64,000 nt of DNA, from positions 1,054,001 to 1,118,000 of the forward strand of contig NZ_CP051217.1 in NCBI RefSeq assembly GCF_012516475.1, read 5' to 3'. The position numbers and the translations under genes were made by a program. This document shows, piece by piece, positions 35,445-45,914 of the stretch (positions are counted from its first letter, which is position 1; every line of letters begins with the position of its first letter). Under the pieces are notes generated by a model. It saw only the letters and a list, made by a program, of their open reading frames with translations. It was not told the DNA's origin and made no database searches. Origin of the DNA: Parasphingorhabdus halotolerans (GTDB lineage: Bacteria > Pseudomonadota > Alphaproteobacteria > Sphingomonadales > Sphingomonadaceae).

Positions 35445-36764
35445 TTAAACCGCTTCCAGTGCCTGCTCGAAATCAGCAATCAGGTCATCCGGGTCTTCCA
35501 CACCGACAGATATCCGCACCAGATTGTCGGTAATGCCAAGTTGTGCCTTGCGCTCATCTGGAACTGACAGATGCGTCATCGCCGCCGGAAGGCTCACGAG
35601 CGTCTCGGTTCCTCCCAAACTCACTGCAAGCTTGGCGATGCGCAAACTATCGAGAAAGCGGAAGCTTTCCTCTTCGCCGCCTTTTATGAAGACTGAAAAT
35701 GTCGAGCCCGCACCGGAACAATGCCGATCAAAAATATCCTGCTGTCGGGCGTCGGAAATCATGCCCAGATAGCCCAATCCGTCTACTTTCGGATGCTGCG
35801 CCAGAAATTCGCATACTTTTGACGCGTTTTGTCCGGCACGTTCCATGCGTAACTCTACCGTCTCCAGAGAGCGCATCAGCATCCAGGCGGTATTGGGATC
35901 GCAAATTCCTCCCATTGTGTTTCTGAGCGCCCTTACCGGGTCCATCCACTTCTTCGCGCCCGCCAGCGAACCGGCCACCAGATCGCTGTGACCGCCAACA
36001 TATTTGGTCAGACTGTAAACCACAATATCCGCGCCGTTATTGAGCGGCTGCTGCCATAATGGTCCGAGAAATGTATTGTCGATTGCGATTGGCGGGCCAC
36101 CTGCGCCCAGTACGGCATCGCGCGCATCGCGTACGGCCTCGATGTCCACCAGTGCATTGGTTGGGTTGGCAGGACTTTCCAGATAGATCATCGCAACCTT
36201 GCCGCCCTGCTCTGAAGCCTTGATTTTGGCTTTGTCCAGAATGGCATCCAGCTCTTCCCGCGTAGCGCCTGCCGGAAAATCAAGATAGGTCACACCAAAT
36301 TTGCTCAACACCTTGGCGACAAAACCCTCGCTTGCTGCATAAAGCGGGCCACTATGGACAATGACGTCGCCTGCAGAGCAGTAGGTCAGCATCAATACAG
36401 AAATTGCTGTCATCCCGCTGGAAAAAGCCAGCGCGTCTTCTGAGCCGTCCCAAATGCCCAAGCGATCTTCGAGAATTTCCTGATTGGGACCGTTGAAGCG
36501 CGAATAGACCAGCCCTTCAGTGCCGCCGGGGCGTTTGCCGGTAATGCCCTCAAAGAAATGTTTTCCCGCTGCCGCGCTTTCAAACGCGAAGGTCGAAGTC
36601 AAAAAAATCGGGGGCTTCAAGGAGCCTTCTGATAATATCGGATCATAACCGTGCCCCATCATCAACGTCGCCGGTTTCAGTTTGCGACCACCGATTTCCT
36701 CAATCGGCGCTTTGGGTTTGCGGCGTGTTACGGGAATTCCGGGCACATCATTTTGATCAGACAT
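35445..36764 (-). CDS. Cystathionine gamma-synthase family PLP enzyme
   Basis: A 439-residue enzyme of the Cys/Met-metabolism PLP family, which carries out gamma- or beta-elimination or replacement on homoserine- or cysteine-derived amino acids. The Schiff-base lysine is K254 in SLTKYVGGHSD. The cofactor regions FSSGMTAIS and YLESPANPTN are present. It is longer at the N-terminus than classical MetB (about 30 extra residues) and shows the insert GLVYSRFNGPNQEILEDRL. Synthase, gamma-lyase and methionine gamma-lyase functions cannot be told apart here. GGAGAG precedes the ATG. It follows the SLC13-type transporter gene after 49 bp. Confidence 0.85.
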   Translation of the reverse strand: MSDQNDVPGIPVTRRKPKAPIEEIGGRKLKPATLMMGHGYDPILSEGSLKPPIFLTSTFAFESAAAGKHFFEGITGKRPGGTEGLVYSRFNGPNQEILEDRLGIWDGSEDALAFSSGMTAISVLMLTYCSAGDVIVHSGPLYAASEGFVAKVLSKFGVTYLDFPAGATREELDAILDKAKIKASEQGGKVAMIYLESPANPTNALVDIEAVRDARDAVLGAGGPPIAIDNTFLGPLWQQPLNNGADIVVYSLTKYVGGHSDLVAGSLAGAKKWMDPVRALRNTMGGICDPNTAWMLMRSLETVELRMERAGQNASKVCEFLAQHPKVDGLGYLGMISDARQQDIFDRHCSGAGSTFSVFIKGGEEESFRFLDSLRIAKLAVSLGGTETLVSLPAAMTHLSVPDERKAQLGITDNLVRISVGVEDPDDLIADFEQALEAV

Positions 36765-36813
36765 TTGTTTCTCTCCAGCGCAATTTTATTATGCCACTGC
36801 TATGCCTGAAAAG

Positions 36814-38219
36814 CTAACTGGTTACAATCGAAACCATCCAGACACAGCCGATGATTATTGGTACTCCCGCAAGGTCTAACAGAAAACCGGATTTGAGCAT
36901 CCGTGGCAATGCGATATGATTGGTTGCCCACGCGATCGCGTTCGGCCCGGTTCCGGAGGGTAACATGAATCCCCAGCTAGCCGCCATGGCCGCTGGCACG
37001 GCGAGCAGCACTGGATCAACGCCAGTAGCAAGAATCAGGCTGGCGACGACCGGCATTACTCCACTGGCGGTTGCCACGTTCGAAGCAAATTCGGTGACCA
37101 GAATCACGAGCGCCACGAGCGCCATTGCGATGACAATCACCGGTACGGTTTTCAGCGGTTCGAGCGCCCCGCCGAGCCAATCGGAAAGTCCGGAATTAAT
37201 GATTCCCGCCGCCAATGTCAGCCCGCCGCCGAACATCATGATCACGCCCCAAGGTGCTCGATCTGCCTCGTCCCAGTTGAGCAACATCCGCCCTCGCCAT
37301 CAGGCAACATGAACAGTAGCAAGCCACCTGCGACCGCAATGCTGCCATCGGTGACCGCACCGTCAGGCAACAAGGATTCTATAAACGGTTGTAGCAACCA
37401 GCCAAGCATCACCAGTGCGACCACCGGAACCAGTCGCCGTTCGGGCGCGCTCCACGGTCCCGACTGTCCGATCGCCGCTCGCGCTGCTGCGCCATCAAAA
37501 CTGTTCCGTCCGACCTTCTGAACCGCAATCAGGATCGCTGCGCAGACGGGAATGCTGACGATGACAATGGGCAGACCATAGGCCATCCAGCTGAGAAAGG
37601 TGATATCCATGCCAAGCGTTTTGTTTATCAACCCGGCGGCGATGGCGTTGGTCGGGCTTCCCACCAGCGTTCCCAGCCCGCCAATCGAGGCAGCAAAGGC
37701 GATACCCATGATCAGCGCGCCGGAGAAACCTTCGGTCTCTTTATCCTTGATCCCGCCCGCGACCAGAACCGCGAGCGCGATCGGGATCATAATCAATGTC
37801 GTCGAGGTGTTTGAGATCAACATGCTGAGCAAAGCAGTGGCGATCATGAATGCAAATAATATGCCCCATGCCGTTTTCCCCGCCAGCCCGATGATCGCCA
37901 GTGCGAGCCGCCGGTGCAAGCCGACCCGCTCGATTGCCAATGCCAGAAACGCGCCGCCGAGGATGAGGAACAATATCGGCGAATAATATTCGCTCGCTGC
38001 TTCCTTTGCGGTCATAACATCGAAAACAGGTAGCGCCAGGAACGGCAGCAGCGCGGTCGCGGTCAACGGCACCGCCTGTGTCATCCACCACGTCGCCATA
38101 AGAACGGTGAGCGCAGCAACATGCCACGCCTGATCGCTCATCGACGCCGGTGAAGGCACCAGCAGCATCGCGACAAAGACGGTAAGCCCGCTAAATAGTC
38201 CGATGCGCTGTGCGTTCAT
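36814..38219 (-). pseudogene. SLC13/DASS-family anion transporter, frameshifted
   Basis: Two minus-strand frames join into one divalent anion:Na+ symporter of about 468 residues. The first runs from ATG 38219 to LLLFMLPDGEGG near 37290. The second goes on with MLLNWDEADRAPWGVIMMFGGG to the stop at 36814. One missing base near 37285-37295 explains the break. Both SNT ion-binding motifs are present: SNTSTTLIMIP in the first part and SNVATASGVMPV in the second. Such carriers import dicarboxylates, citrate or sulfate. It lies between pgeF and the PLP enzyme on the same strand. The damage may be real or a base-call error. Confidence 0.85.
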
Positions 38220-38242
38220 TTATCCCCCAAAATGCGCAGAAA

Positions 38243-39025
38243 TTATTCCGGTGCCAGCCCTATCAGCGAAATTTGCCGTCCGTAGCCACCCGCGCCATCT
38301 GCTTTCGCTCGCCGGTAGCTGAAAAAGCGTGATTTGTCGGCATAGCAATCCAGACCCAGAACATCGACGTGATCCAGTTTCGCTCTTTTAAGCCGATGCT
38401 TGGCATATCCTTCCAAGTCGAATTGAAAGTGGTCGGCATTGCCCGTAGCGAAAAATTGCTTACTCGCTCCATCTGCTTCAACAAACCGGTCGTGGAACGA
38501 CTGATCGACTTCATAATGGCGTTGTCCGATGCAGGGACCCACCGCTGCACTGATATGGGAAGCATCCGCACCAAGGCCAATCATTGCCTCGATAGTGTTT
38601 TCCAACACACCGGCCAACAGACCCTTCCAGCCCGCATGCGCAGCGCCAACGACGCGCGCTTCAGGATCACTGAAAAGAACTGGCACGCAATCGGCGGTCA
38701 ATATCCCGAGCAGGATATTCGGACTTGCCGTAACCATCGCATCAGCTTTTGGGCGTTCTTCAATCGGGAGTTTCTCGGTCACGTGGAAGACGTCTGTTCC
38801 ATGAATCTGATATACCGTCATGAGTTCCGATCCCGGCAAAACTGCCTCTTTCGCAATCTGGCGATTTCTAAGCACGTCAGCCTTATCGTCATCAGATCCC
38901 AAGCCGACATTCAGGCCCGCATATCGTCCAACTGAAATTCCTCCGCCACGGCCCATAAAACCGTGTGCTGCCGGTTTCAAAACATTCGATTGAGTCCGGT
39001 CAATTTCACTACCTATCATGCCCAT
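38243..39025 (-). CDS. pgeF: Peptidoglycan editing factor PgeF / laccase-domain protein (YfiH)
   Basis: A 260-residue Cu/Zn-binding protein of the DUF152/YfiH family. In E. coli PgeF prevents or hydrolyses misincorporation of L-Ser for L-Ala in muropeptides; other members act as purine nucleoside phosphorylases. The metal- and active-site blocks are TADCVPVLF, GAAHAGWKGLL and GPCIGQRHYEV, all intact. AAGGA stands 6 nt before the first ATG. It follows pepN after 26 bp in the same direction, so co-transcription is likely. Confidence 0.9.
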   Translation of the reverse strand: MGMIGSEIDRTQSNVLKPAAHGFMGRGGGISVGRYAGLNVGLGSDDDKADVLRNRQIAKEAVLPGSELMTVYQIHGTDVFHVTEKLPIEERPKADAMVTASPNILLGILTADCVPVLFSDPEARVVGAAHAGWKGLLAGVLENTIEAMIGLGADASHISAAVGPCIGQRHYEVDQSFHDRFVEADGASKQFFATGNADHFQFDLEGYAKHRLKRAKLDHVDVLGLDCYADKSRFFSYRRAKADGAGGYGRQISLIGLAPE

Positions 39026-39051
39026 ATTGCGTTCCTTTTCAAATAAGATCG

Positions 39052-41664
39052 TTAGGCGAGGCTCTTGCTAACTTGTTCTGCGACATCTTTCGACAAATTG
39101 GAAGTGGCAGCAATTTTTTCCAGTGCCAGCCGCATCAGTTCCGACCGCCCCCGTTCGTAGCGCCGCCAGCGACCCAATTGCGGAATGAAACGGGCCGCCG
39201 TTTGCGGATTTTGCGGGTCCAGCGCGATCACCATGTCCGCAATCATAGCATAGCCTCTACCCGACGGGTCATGAAAACGCACCTGATTACCTGCAAATGC
39301 GCCATATAATGCCCGCACGCGGTTTGGGTTAGCCAGAGTGAAATCCGGATGGCGCGACAAGGCATCCACGCGCTTTATGGTATCGCTGCGCTGCGACATC
39401 GCCTGCATGGTGAACCACTTGTCGAGCACCAGCGCGTTGTCTTTGAAGCGCGTGTAGAAACTCTCAAACGCATGACCACGCTCTTCCGCATCGAGATGCG
39501 AAAGAACTCCAAGCGCGCCCTGCATCGCAGTCATATTATTCGCATCACAATATTGATCATAGGCGATTTCGGCTGCATCCTCGACCTGTGAAGCAGCGAT
39601 ATAACCCAGCGTCACGTTGCGCAATTTGCGATCCGCCCGCGCTTCTGCGGATAGTGAAAATTCTCCGGGCACGCATTGTTTGTATAACCGGCGGAACTTG
39701 CGCTCGAACTGCACACCGATCTTGCCGCGGAGCTTTTCCCGCGCATCATGTATAGCCTGCGGATCAACTTCGACCATCTGGTCACCCAGAAATGCCTCGG
39801 TTGGTAACAGGATGATTTCCGCTAGAAATGCACGGTCGATATTCTCATCCGCGAGCACCGCTCCAATAGCCTGCAAAATAATATCGCGGTCTGCCGGGGT
39901 GCCCGTGATCTGGGCCGTGAGATAGCCGGTCATCAGCTGCTGCATCGCCTCAAAGCGGGCGAATGGGTCGTCATCGTGGGATGAAAGAAACGCCAATTCT
40001 TCAGCGGTCCGGCTATTCTCTAAAATAATCGGTGCGGAAAAACCGCGATTTATCGAGAGGACCGGATGGTCATTCTGACCCTCAAAAGTGAAGCTCTGCT
40101 CGGCTTTATCCAGGATCAGCAATTGCTCACCGTCATGCTCCCCGGTTTCCGGATTGAGCAAGGCGGTCCGCAGCGGAATCACCATTTCCGATGGTCCGGG
40201 TTTCGCGCCACCAGCCGCAATGGACTGCTTGAGTTCAAGCGTCGCCGTCCCGGTTTGTGGATTGTGACTGAGTTTTGCGGAAACACGCGGAGTGCCCGGA
40301 GTCCGGTACCAGACGCGAAACTGCGTGAGATCAATCCCGCCACCATCTTCCATTGACACTACGAAATCTTCGCAAGTCGCCGCCTCGCCATCATGGCGAT
40401 CAAAATACAAGTCCGTTCCTTTGCGGAAATTTTCCGCGCCCATCATGCTGTGCATCATCCGGATGATTTCTGCGCCCTTGTTATAGACTGTCGCGGTGTA
40501 GAAGTTGGAGATTTCCTGATAGCTTTCTGGGCGAATTGGATGCGCTAGCGGTCCAGCATCTTCCGGAAATTGCGCGGCACGAAGGATGCGGACATCTTCA
40601 ATACGTTTCAGTGCGGCTGAACTCATATCCGCAGAGAAGCTCTGGTCGCGGAAAACGGTGAAGCCTTCCTTGAGCGAAAGCTGGAACCAGTCCCGGCAGG
40701 TGACGCGGTTGCCAGACCAATTGTGAAAATATTCGTGCGCGACGACGCCTTCGATACCGTCAAAGTCAGCATCGGTTGCGACTTCGGGATCGGCCAAAAT
40801 ATAACGTGAATTGAACACGTTCAGGCCCTTGTTCTCCATAGCGCCCATGTTGAAATCGCTTACCGCAACAATATTGAACAACCCCAGATCATATTCGCGG
40901 CCATAGACTTCCTCATCCCAGCGCATGGAATCCTTGAGCGCCTGCATCGCGTGGCCAGTGCGCGGCAAATCGCCGTCCCGCACCCAGATATTGAGTTCCA
41001 CTTCTTTGCCCGAGCGGGTCGTAAAACTATCCGAATTGGCGACCAGATCACCGGCAACCAGCGCGAACAAATAGCTAGGCTTGGGCCAGGGGTCATTCCA
41101 TTGCGCCCAATGACGCCCGCCTTCGGCCTCGCCTTCTTCCACTTTGTCGCCGTTACAAAGCAAAATCGGGAAAGCCTGCTTGTCGCCTTCCATCCTTACT
41201 TTGTAGCGGCTCAACACATCGGGACGGTCTGCGAAGAATGTTATCCGGCGAAAACCCTCGGCCTCGCACTGCGTGCACAACATCCCGTTTGAGCCGTATA
41301 GCCCCATCAGTTGGGTGTTGGTGGATGGATCAAGCTCGACTTCGATCTCCACAATGTGTGCAGCGCCGGTGAGCGGCAAAGTCAGATTGCCCTCTTCAAG
41401 CTTCCATTCATTCCATTTCTTACCATCAACGAGCACATTAACCGGGAGCAGATCATCGCCGTTGAGAATCAACGGGGCGTCATATTTCGCGCTTTTCGAG
41501 CGCCTGACATCGAGTTTTGAACGGACTACAGTTCGCTCCAGGCCAAGCTGGAAATCCAGTTCGATTTCCGGAATGAACCAGTCTGGTGGACGGTAATCTT
41601 CGCGGCGGATGGTGGCAGGATCGGTAGCCGGAATTGCAGCATCGGTGGTTTGAATATCTAGCAT
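39052..41664 (-). CDS. pepN: Aminopeptidase N (M1 family)
   Basis: An 870-residue zinc aminopeptidase that trims N-terminal residues from peptides in the cytoplasm. The substrate-binding GAMEN motif (near 280) and the zinc-binding HEYFHNW (near 312) with the downstream Glu ligand are present. The alpha-helical C-terminal domain of bacterial PepN is complete. ATG 41664 is preferred to the TTG two codons upstream. The gene is the first of the run pepN, pgeF, transporter, PLP enzyme. It is divergent from the M48 protease gene, 69 bp away. Confidence 0.93.
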   Translation of the reverse strand: MLDIQTTDAAIPATDPATIRREDYRPPDWFIPEIELDFQLGLERTVVRSKLDVRRSKSAKYDAPLILNGDDLLPVNVLVDGKKWNEWKLEEGNLTLPLTGAAHIVEIEVELDPSTNTQLMGLYGSNGMLCTQCEAEGFRRITFFADRPDVLSRYKVRMEGDKQAFPILLCNGDKVEEGEAEGGRHWAQWNDPWPKPSYLFALVAGDLVANSDSFTTRSGKEVELNIWVRDGDLPRTGHAMQALKDSMRWDEEVYGREYDLGLFNIVAVSDFNMGAMENKGLNVFNSRYILADPEVATDADFDGIEGVVAHEYFHNWSGNRVTCRDWFQLSLKEGFTVFRDQSFSADMSSAALKRIEDVRILRAAQFPEDAGPLAHPIRPESYQEISNFYTATVYNKGAEIIRMMHSMMGAENFRKGTDLYFDRHDGEAATCEDFVVSMEDGGGIDLTQFRVWYRTPGTPRVSAKLSHNPQTGTATLELKQSIAAGGAKPGPSEMVIPLRTALLNPETGEHDGEQLLILDKAEQSFTFEGQNDHPVLSINRGFSAPIILENSRTAEELAFLSSHDDDPFARFEAMQQLMTGYLTAQITGTPADRDIILQAIGAVLADENIDRAFLAEIILLPTEAFLGDQMVEVDPQAIHDAREKLRGKIGVQFERKFRRLYKQCVPGEFSLSAEARADRKLRNVTLGYIAASQVEDAAEIAYDQYCDANNMTAMQGALGVLSHLDAEERGHAFESFYTRFKDNALVLDKWFTMQAMSQRSDTIKRVDALSRHPDFTLANPNRVRALYGAFAGNQVRFHDPSGRGYAMIADMVIALDPQNPQTAARFIPQLGRWRRYERGRSELMRLALEKIAATSNLSKDVAEQVSKSLA

Positions 41665-41733
41665 CGCCAATCCATAAGAGCCATTTGCACCAGGCGCAAT
41701 TGCGATTATGGGTCAGGTGAACGGGAGAGAGCC

Positions 41734-43032
41734 ATGTTGAGAATATGCCTGCTGATATTATCCGCGATGATTTTGATCGGTTTGCCACTCGAAACCGGTT
41801 TTGCGCAGGAAGCAGCGCCCACAGCTTTTGACGCTGAACAAGCCAGCCGCGCCTACATTGATACGCTGAAAGGCGCGGAACTGGAAAAATCCAATAGCTA
41901 TTTTGAAGGCGGCTATTGGCTTATCCTGTGGGGCGCGATTGTTGGATTTCTCGTAGACCTCTTAATATTGCAATCCCGCCTTTCCGCGCGTTTCCGCGAT
42001 TGGGCCGAGCGCGTCACCAAAAGAAAATGGCTGCAACCGGGGCTTTACGCCTTACCCTATAGCATCGCCGGGTTTCTGATCGCCCTGCCGTGGACAATCT
42101 ACACGGATTTCTTTCGTGAGAAACAATATGATTTACTCGACCAAGGCTTTGGTGCTTGGATCGGTGAGCTCGCAACCGGCTTTGGAATATCGCTCATTTT
42201 CTTTCCGCTCATTGTGATTGCGATATTCGCTGTTATCCGACGTGCCCCTAAAACATGGTGGATATGGGGAACCGGCGTGGTGGCGGTATTCCTGATGATC
42301 GGAATGCTGCTCGCGCCTGTTTTCATCGCGCCGCTGTTTAATGAATATAACGAGATGGAAGCGGGGCCTTTGCGCGATAAAATCGTAGCGATGGCCGGTG
42401 AGAATGATGTTCCCTCCAACCATATCTATGTGTTTGACCAATCCAAACAGCATAAGCGGATCTCCGCCAATGTGTCGGGCTTTGGACCGACTATACGGAT
42501 ATCCCTGAATGACAATTTGCTCGAACGCACCGATCCTGAAGAAGTGGCTGCAGTCATGGGTCATGAACTGGGCCATTATGTTCTGGGCCACACATGGCGC
42601 TCGATTTTCATCATCCTGCTGATAATGGGTGTCGGTCTGTTTATGGTTGCGCGGATCGCGCCCAGATTAATTGATCGCTACGGCGACAAATGGGGTGTTC
42701 ACGGTATCTTTGATCCCGCAGTCATCCCGGTGTTCGGACTATTGCTTACGCTATATTTCTTCGCCGCAACACCGGCGCTGAACACTCTCATTCGCGTCAA
42801 TGAAAGCGACGCTGATCTGTTCGGTCTCAACGTCGCAAAGGAACCCGATGGTTTTGCCAAAGTCGCAATGCGGTTGTCTGAATATCGAAAAATTGAACCG
42901 GGACCGATTGAAGAAATGGTCTTCTTCGACCACCCATCAGGAGCAACCCGGGTACGGATGGCGATGCAATGGAAGGCTGCCAATGTCGAAAATCCTGTTG
43001 CCGTAAATCCCGGCAAGTTAGAGAAAGAATAA
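41734..43032 (+). CDS. M48 family membrane metalloprotease (Ste24-like)
   Basis: A 432-residue zinc protease resembling the Ste24/CAAX prenyl protease group. It has a hydrophobic N-terminal segment (signal or first helix) and further transmembrane segments near 60-80, 105-125, 145-170, 178-202 and 288-345. The catalytic H277-ELG-H281 lies in VMGHELGHYVLGH, and the third ligand is probably the Glu of NESDAD near 355. Such enzymes take part in membrane-protein quality control. The next gene starts 5 bp after its stop. Confidence 0.9.
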   Translation: MLRICLLILSAMILIGLPLETGFAQEAAPTAFDAEQASRAYIDTLKGAELEKSNSYFEGGYWLILWGAIVGFLVDLLILQSRLSARFRDWAERVTKRKWLQPGLYALPYSIAGFLIALPWTIYTDFFREKQYDLLDQGFGAWIGELATGFGISLIFFPLIVIAIFAVIRRAPKTWWIWGTGVVAVFLMIGMLLAPVFIAPLFNEYNEMEAGPLRDKIVAMAGENDVPSNHIYVFDQSKQHKRISANVSGFGPTIRISLNDNLLERTDPEEVAAVMGHELGHYVLGHTWRSIFIILLIMGVGLFMVARIAPRLIDRYGDKWGVHGIFDPAVIPVFGLLLTLYFFAATPALNTLIRVNESDADLFGLNVAKEPDGFAKVAMRLSEYRKIEPGPIEEMVFFDHPSGATRVRMAMQWKAANVENPVAVNPGKLEKE

Positions 43033-43037
43033 CACTG

Positions 43038-43844
43038 ATGCCGACAATGCTTATTTTCGGGTTGGGATATTCAGCATCACGCCTTGCAGAATATTTACGT
43101 AGCGAGGGATGGAAGGTTCTGGGGACCAGACGCGAAGCGGCCGATGGCGCGATTGCCTTTGATGATAGCGACGCAGTCTTGAGGGCGATTGGTGGAGCCA
43201 CCCACATTCTCTCTTCTGTCCCGCCAGCGCGGGATTACAGCGATCCGGTGCTTGCGCATTATGGTGAAGCAATCGGGTCAGCAACTTTCCAATGGTCAGG
43301 CTATCTTTCTTCCACCGGCGTCTATGGCGATGTCGGCGGTGCATGGGTCGATGAAAGCGCACCCATTGGTTCGGGACGCCGCAAAGCGCGCAGCGATGCA
43401 GATTTGCGCTGGCAGCAGCTGCGCGGCGATATGCGGGTATTCCGCTTGCCCGGTATTTATGGGCCCGGCAGAAGCCCGCTCGAGCGAGTTCGCTCCGGTA
43501 AAGCCAAGCGCGTTGATGTACCCGGCCAAGTGTTCAGCCGCATCCATGTCGATGATATCGTAAGCGCCATCGTTGCATCTTTTGATGGACCTTCCGGTGT
43601 TTATAATATTTCAGACAATTTGCCTGCACCACAACACGAGGTTATCGCCCATGCCGCCCGGTTGCTCGGTATCAAAGTTCCGCCCTTGCTGTCTCTTAAG
43701 GAAGCCAACCTGTCTGAGGCCGCAAAGGACTTTTATAACGAAAACCGGCGCGTTTCCAACATCAAAGCCAAACGTTTGATGGACTGGGAGCCGCAGTTCC
43801 CCGACTATAAGGCTGGATTACAGTCACTTATGTGCGTTGATTAG
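43038..43844 (+). CDS. NAD-dependent epimerase/dehydratase-like SDR (YeeZ type)
   Basis: An atypical short-chain reductase of 268 residues. The N-terminal GLGYSASRLAEYL is a Rossmann nucleotide loop. SSTGVYGDVGGAWVDE replaces the usual YxxxK region with the YeeZ-type pattern. RLPGIYGPGRSPLERVRSG and RIHVDDIVSAIVASF are typical of the extended SDR family. The reaction is not known. ATG 43038 is used because it fits the family N-terminus and lies just after the M48 stop. The stop overlaps that of the convergent EamA gene by 4 bp. Confidence 0.8.
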   Translation: MPTMLIFGLGYSASRLAEYLRSEGWKVLGTRREAADGAIAFDDSDAVLRAIGGATHILSSVPPARDYSDPVLAHYGEAIGSATFQWSGYLSSTGVYGDVGGAWVDESAPIGSGRRKARSDADLRWQQLRGDMRVFRLPGIYGPGRSPLERVRSGKAKRVDVPGQVFSRIHVDDIVSAIVASFDGPSGVYNISDNLPAPQHEVIAHAARLLGIKVPPLLSLKEANLSEAAKDFYNENRRVSNIKAKRLMDWEPQFPDYKAGLQSLMCVD

Positions 43845-44779
43845 CCAGAAATTCTTGGTGTCTTGGGCTTTCTCGCAGCCAGCGCCACCAGCAGTCCGAT
43901 CATCGCCAATACGGCGCCGCCTGCTGATAGCCAGGTCCACACATAATTTTCGAAGATCGTAGACAATATCATCGCCACTACCGGTACCAGTACGCTGGAA
44001 TAAGCCGCCCTACCGGGACCGATTTCGCGGATCATCGAAAAATAGAGCGGAAAGGTCACGACCGAACCAATCACACCGAGATAGAATATCCCGCCCCAAT
44101 AAGCAGCGCGCATTTCATATTGCGGCGGACCAACAGTGATCCAGGAAATCACGATATTGATGAGCGCGCCCCACAGCATCGCCCAAGCCAATATGCTTAT
44201 GATCGGATAGGCTTTGAGGCGTTCGCCTGCCTGCATCACATTGGCGATCGAGGCAGACATGATACCGCCAAAGGTGAGCGCCGCCCCAAGTAATACTTGC
44301 TCCAGACTGGCCGGTGAGGCGCGATATTCGTGCAGAAACAACATCGCAATGCCAACAGCCGCGATCGCCGAACCACCAAGAAAAGCGCCAGTTATTTTAT
44401 GTCCCAGAAAAATTCGGCCGAGCACGGCATTGGGAACCATCAGCAATGCAAACAGCACCGCGACAAGGCCAGAGGTGATGTAAAGTTCAGCGTTATAAAC
44501 AAAGTTGAAGTTAAACGTAAACTGGAAGAAACCTAAAATCACCGCGAGTATCTGGCCAGTTCTGTCCAGCCGGAAAGGATGCTTGCGAATTCCTACCAGC
44601 ACAAACATCGCAGCAGCAGCAATCAGGAAACGATAGCTGACAGACCAGCTGGGAGCGACATCGGAAATCTGGTCCTTGATGACCAGCCAGGTTGAACCCC
44701 AGATTAGTGAGACCAGCAGGAACGGGATCAAAATACGCGGGGTTAGCAGGCTGACTTCTGCCGTATCTTCCTGGCTCAT
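43841..44779 (-). CDS. EamA/RhaT-family DMT transporter
   Basis: A 312-residue inner-membrane protein with ten predicted helices arranged as two EamA repeats, the drug/metabolite transporter fold. LVSLIWGSTWLVIKDQISDVAP at the start and ALTFGGIMSASIANVMQ at the second repeat are characteristic. The carried solute is unknown; amino acids or metabolites are usual. The ATG at 44779 overlaps the ltaE stop (ATGA), so it is translated with threonine aldolase. This suggests export or uptake of an amino acid, but that is an inference from position only. Confidence 0.85.
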   Translation of the reverse strand: MSQEDTAEVSLLTPRILIPFLLVSLIWGSTWLVIKDQISDVAPSWSVSYRFLIAAAAMFVLVGIRKHPFRLDRTGQILAVILGFFQFTFNFNFVYNAELYITSGLVAVLFALLMVPNAVLGRIFLGHKITGAFLGGSAIAAVGIAMLFLHEYRASPASLEQVLLGAALTFGGIMSASIANVMQAGERLKAYPIISILAWAMLWGALINIVISWITVGPPQYEMRAAYWGGIFYLGVIGSVVTFPLYFSMIREIGPGRAAYSSVLVPVVAMILSTIFENYVWTWLSAGGAVLAMIGLLVALAARKPKTPRISG

Positions 44780-45798
44780 AAAGCCCGGATCGCTTCGGCA
44801 AGCGGCTTTATGTCTTCCGCGCTCTGGTTCCAGCTGGTCACCAGCCGCGCCTGCCCTGCACCCCAATCATAAAAATCGAAACCCGCACCACGCAGTGATG
44901 CAGCTTCTTCCGCCGTTAGTTTGATAAATATCTCATTGGCCTCGACGGGATGGAGCAAACGATCACCAGAGGCGATCGCAAGCACCTGCGCGCCGGCATT
45001 GGCGACGCGCGCATTTTTCAACCAGAGATCGTCATCCAGCATCGCCAGAATCTGCGCGGCCAGAAAACGGCCTTTGGATTGCAGATGCCCTGCCCGTTTG
45101 CGCCGATAATGAGTCGCAGCCGCCAGATCCTTGTTGAAAAAGATCAAAGCTTCCGCGCCCATGCCGCCGTTCTTGACGAACCCAAAGCTCAACACATCCA
45201 CACCCACCTTCCACGTCACGTCGGCGGGATGACAACCGAGCGACGCCACTGCATTGGCAAAGCGCGCGCCATCCATATGCAAACCCAGTCCACGCGCCTT
45301 GCAGACGCTGGAAAGCGCAGCCACCTCGTCCGGCTTATAGACCAGACCATATTCCGTAGCGTTGGTGATCGAAACCGCAGCGGGCTGGACCTGATGCACA
45401 TCATCCCGAATGGCGACGCAATGGCTCTCCACAGCATCAGCGCTCAATTTAGCCCCTTCGCCATCGAGCAGCATCAGCTTGGCTCCGCCGGTATAAAATC
45501 CCGGCGCGCCCGCCTCGTCCTGTTCGATATGCGCTTCTTTATGACAGACCACACCCTGATGCGGCTGGCACATGGCAGCCAGTGCCAGTGAATTGGCAGC
45601 AGTCCCGGTCGCGACCCACATGGCTTCTACATCCGTCTCAAAAACATGCGAAAACTTGCCGCTAAGCTGCGCGCTCAGCGCATCGCCATCATAGGCTGTA
45701 TCCTGCACGTTAGCGCGGCTCAAGGCTTCCATTACCGTGGGATGGACAGAAGCGGCATTGTCTGAGAAAAATCGCATCACCGGCGCATGGATTGCCAT
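44776..45798 (-). CDS. ltaE: Low-specificity L-threonine aldolase
   Basis: A fold-type I PLP enzyme of about 340 residues that splits threonine or allo-threonine to glycine and acetaldehyde. RFFSDNAASVHP is the family N-terminus. The Schiff-base Lys is in SFGFVKNGGMGAEAL, and the cofactor-aspartate region is GLHMDGARFANA. The start is uncertain: ATG 45798 (MAIHAPVMRFF) is annotated, and ATG 45777 (MRFFSDN) is equally possible. The frame is open to 45870, but that leader looks unrelated. It is coupled to the EamA gene. Confidence 0.88.
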   Translation of the reverse strand: MAIHAPVMRFFSDNAASVHPTVMEALSRANVQDTAYDGDALSAQLSGKFSHVFETDVEAMWVATGTAANSLALAAMCQPHQGVVCHKEAHIEQDEAGAPGFYTGGAKLMLLDGEGAKLSADAVESHCVAIRDDVHQVQPAAVSITNATEYGLVYKPDEVAALSSVCKARGLGLHMDGARFANAVASLGCHPADVTWKVGVDVLSFGFVKNGGMGAEALIFFNKDLAAATHYRRKRAGHLQSKGRFLAAQILAMLDDDLWLKNARVANAGAQVLAIASGDRLLHPVEANEIFIKLTAEEAASLRGAGFDFYDWGAGQARLVTSWNQSAEDIKPLAEAIRAL

Positions 45799-45914
45799 CC
45801 CGAATTCGTCAAGATGGCTTAAGCAATATGTGATGGAAGATGGCGACTTGGCAAATTGGCTTGCTACCATATAACGGCATTGTCGATCCTGGCTGACGGT
45901 GTCAAAGAGGCTTC

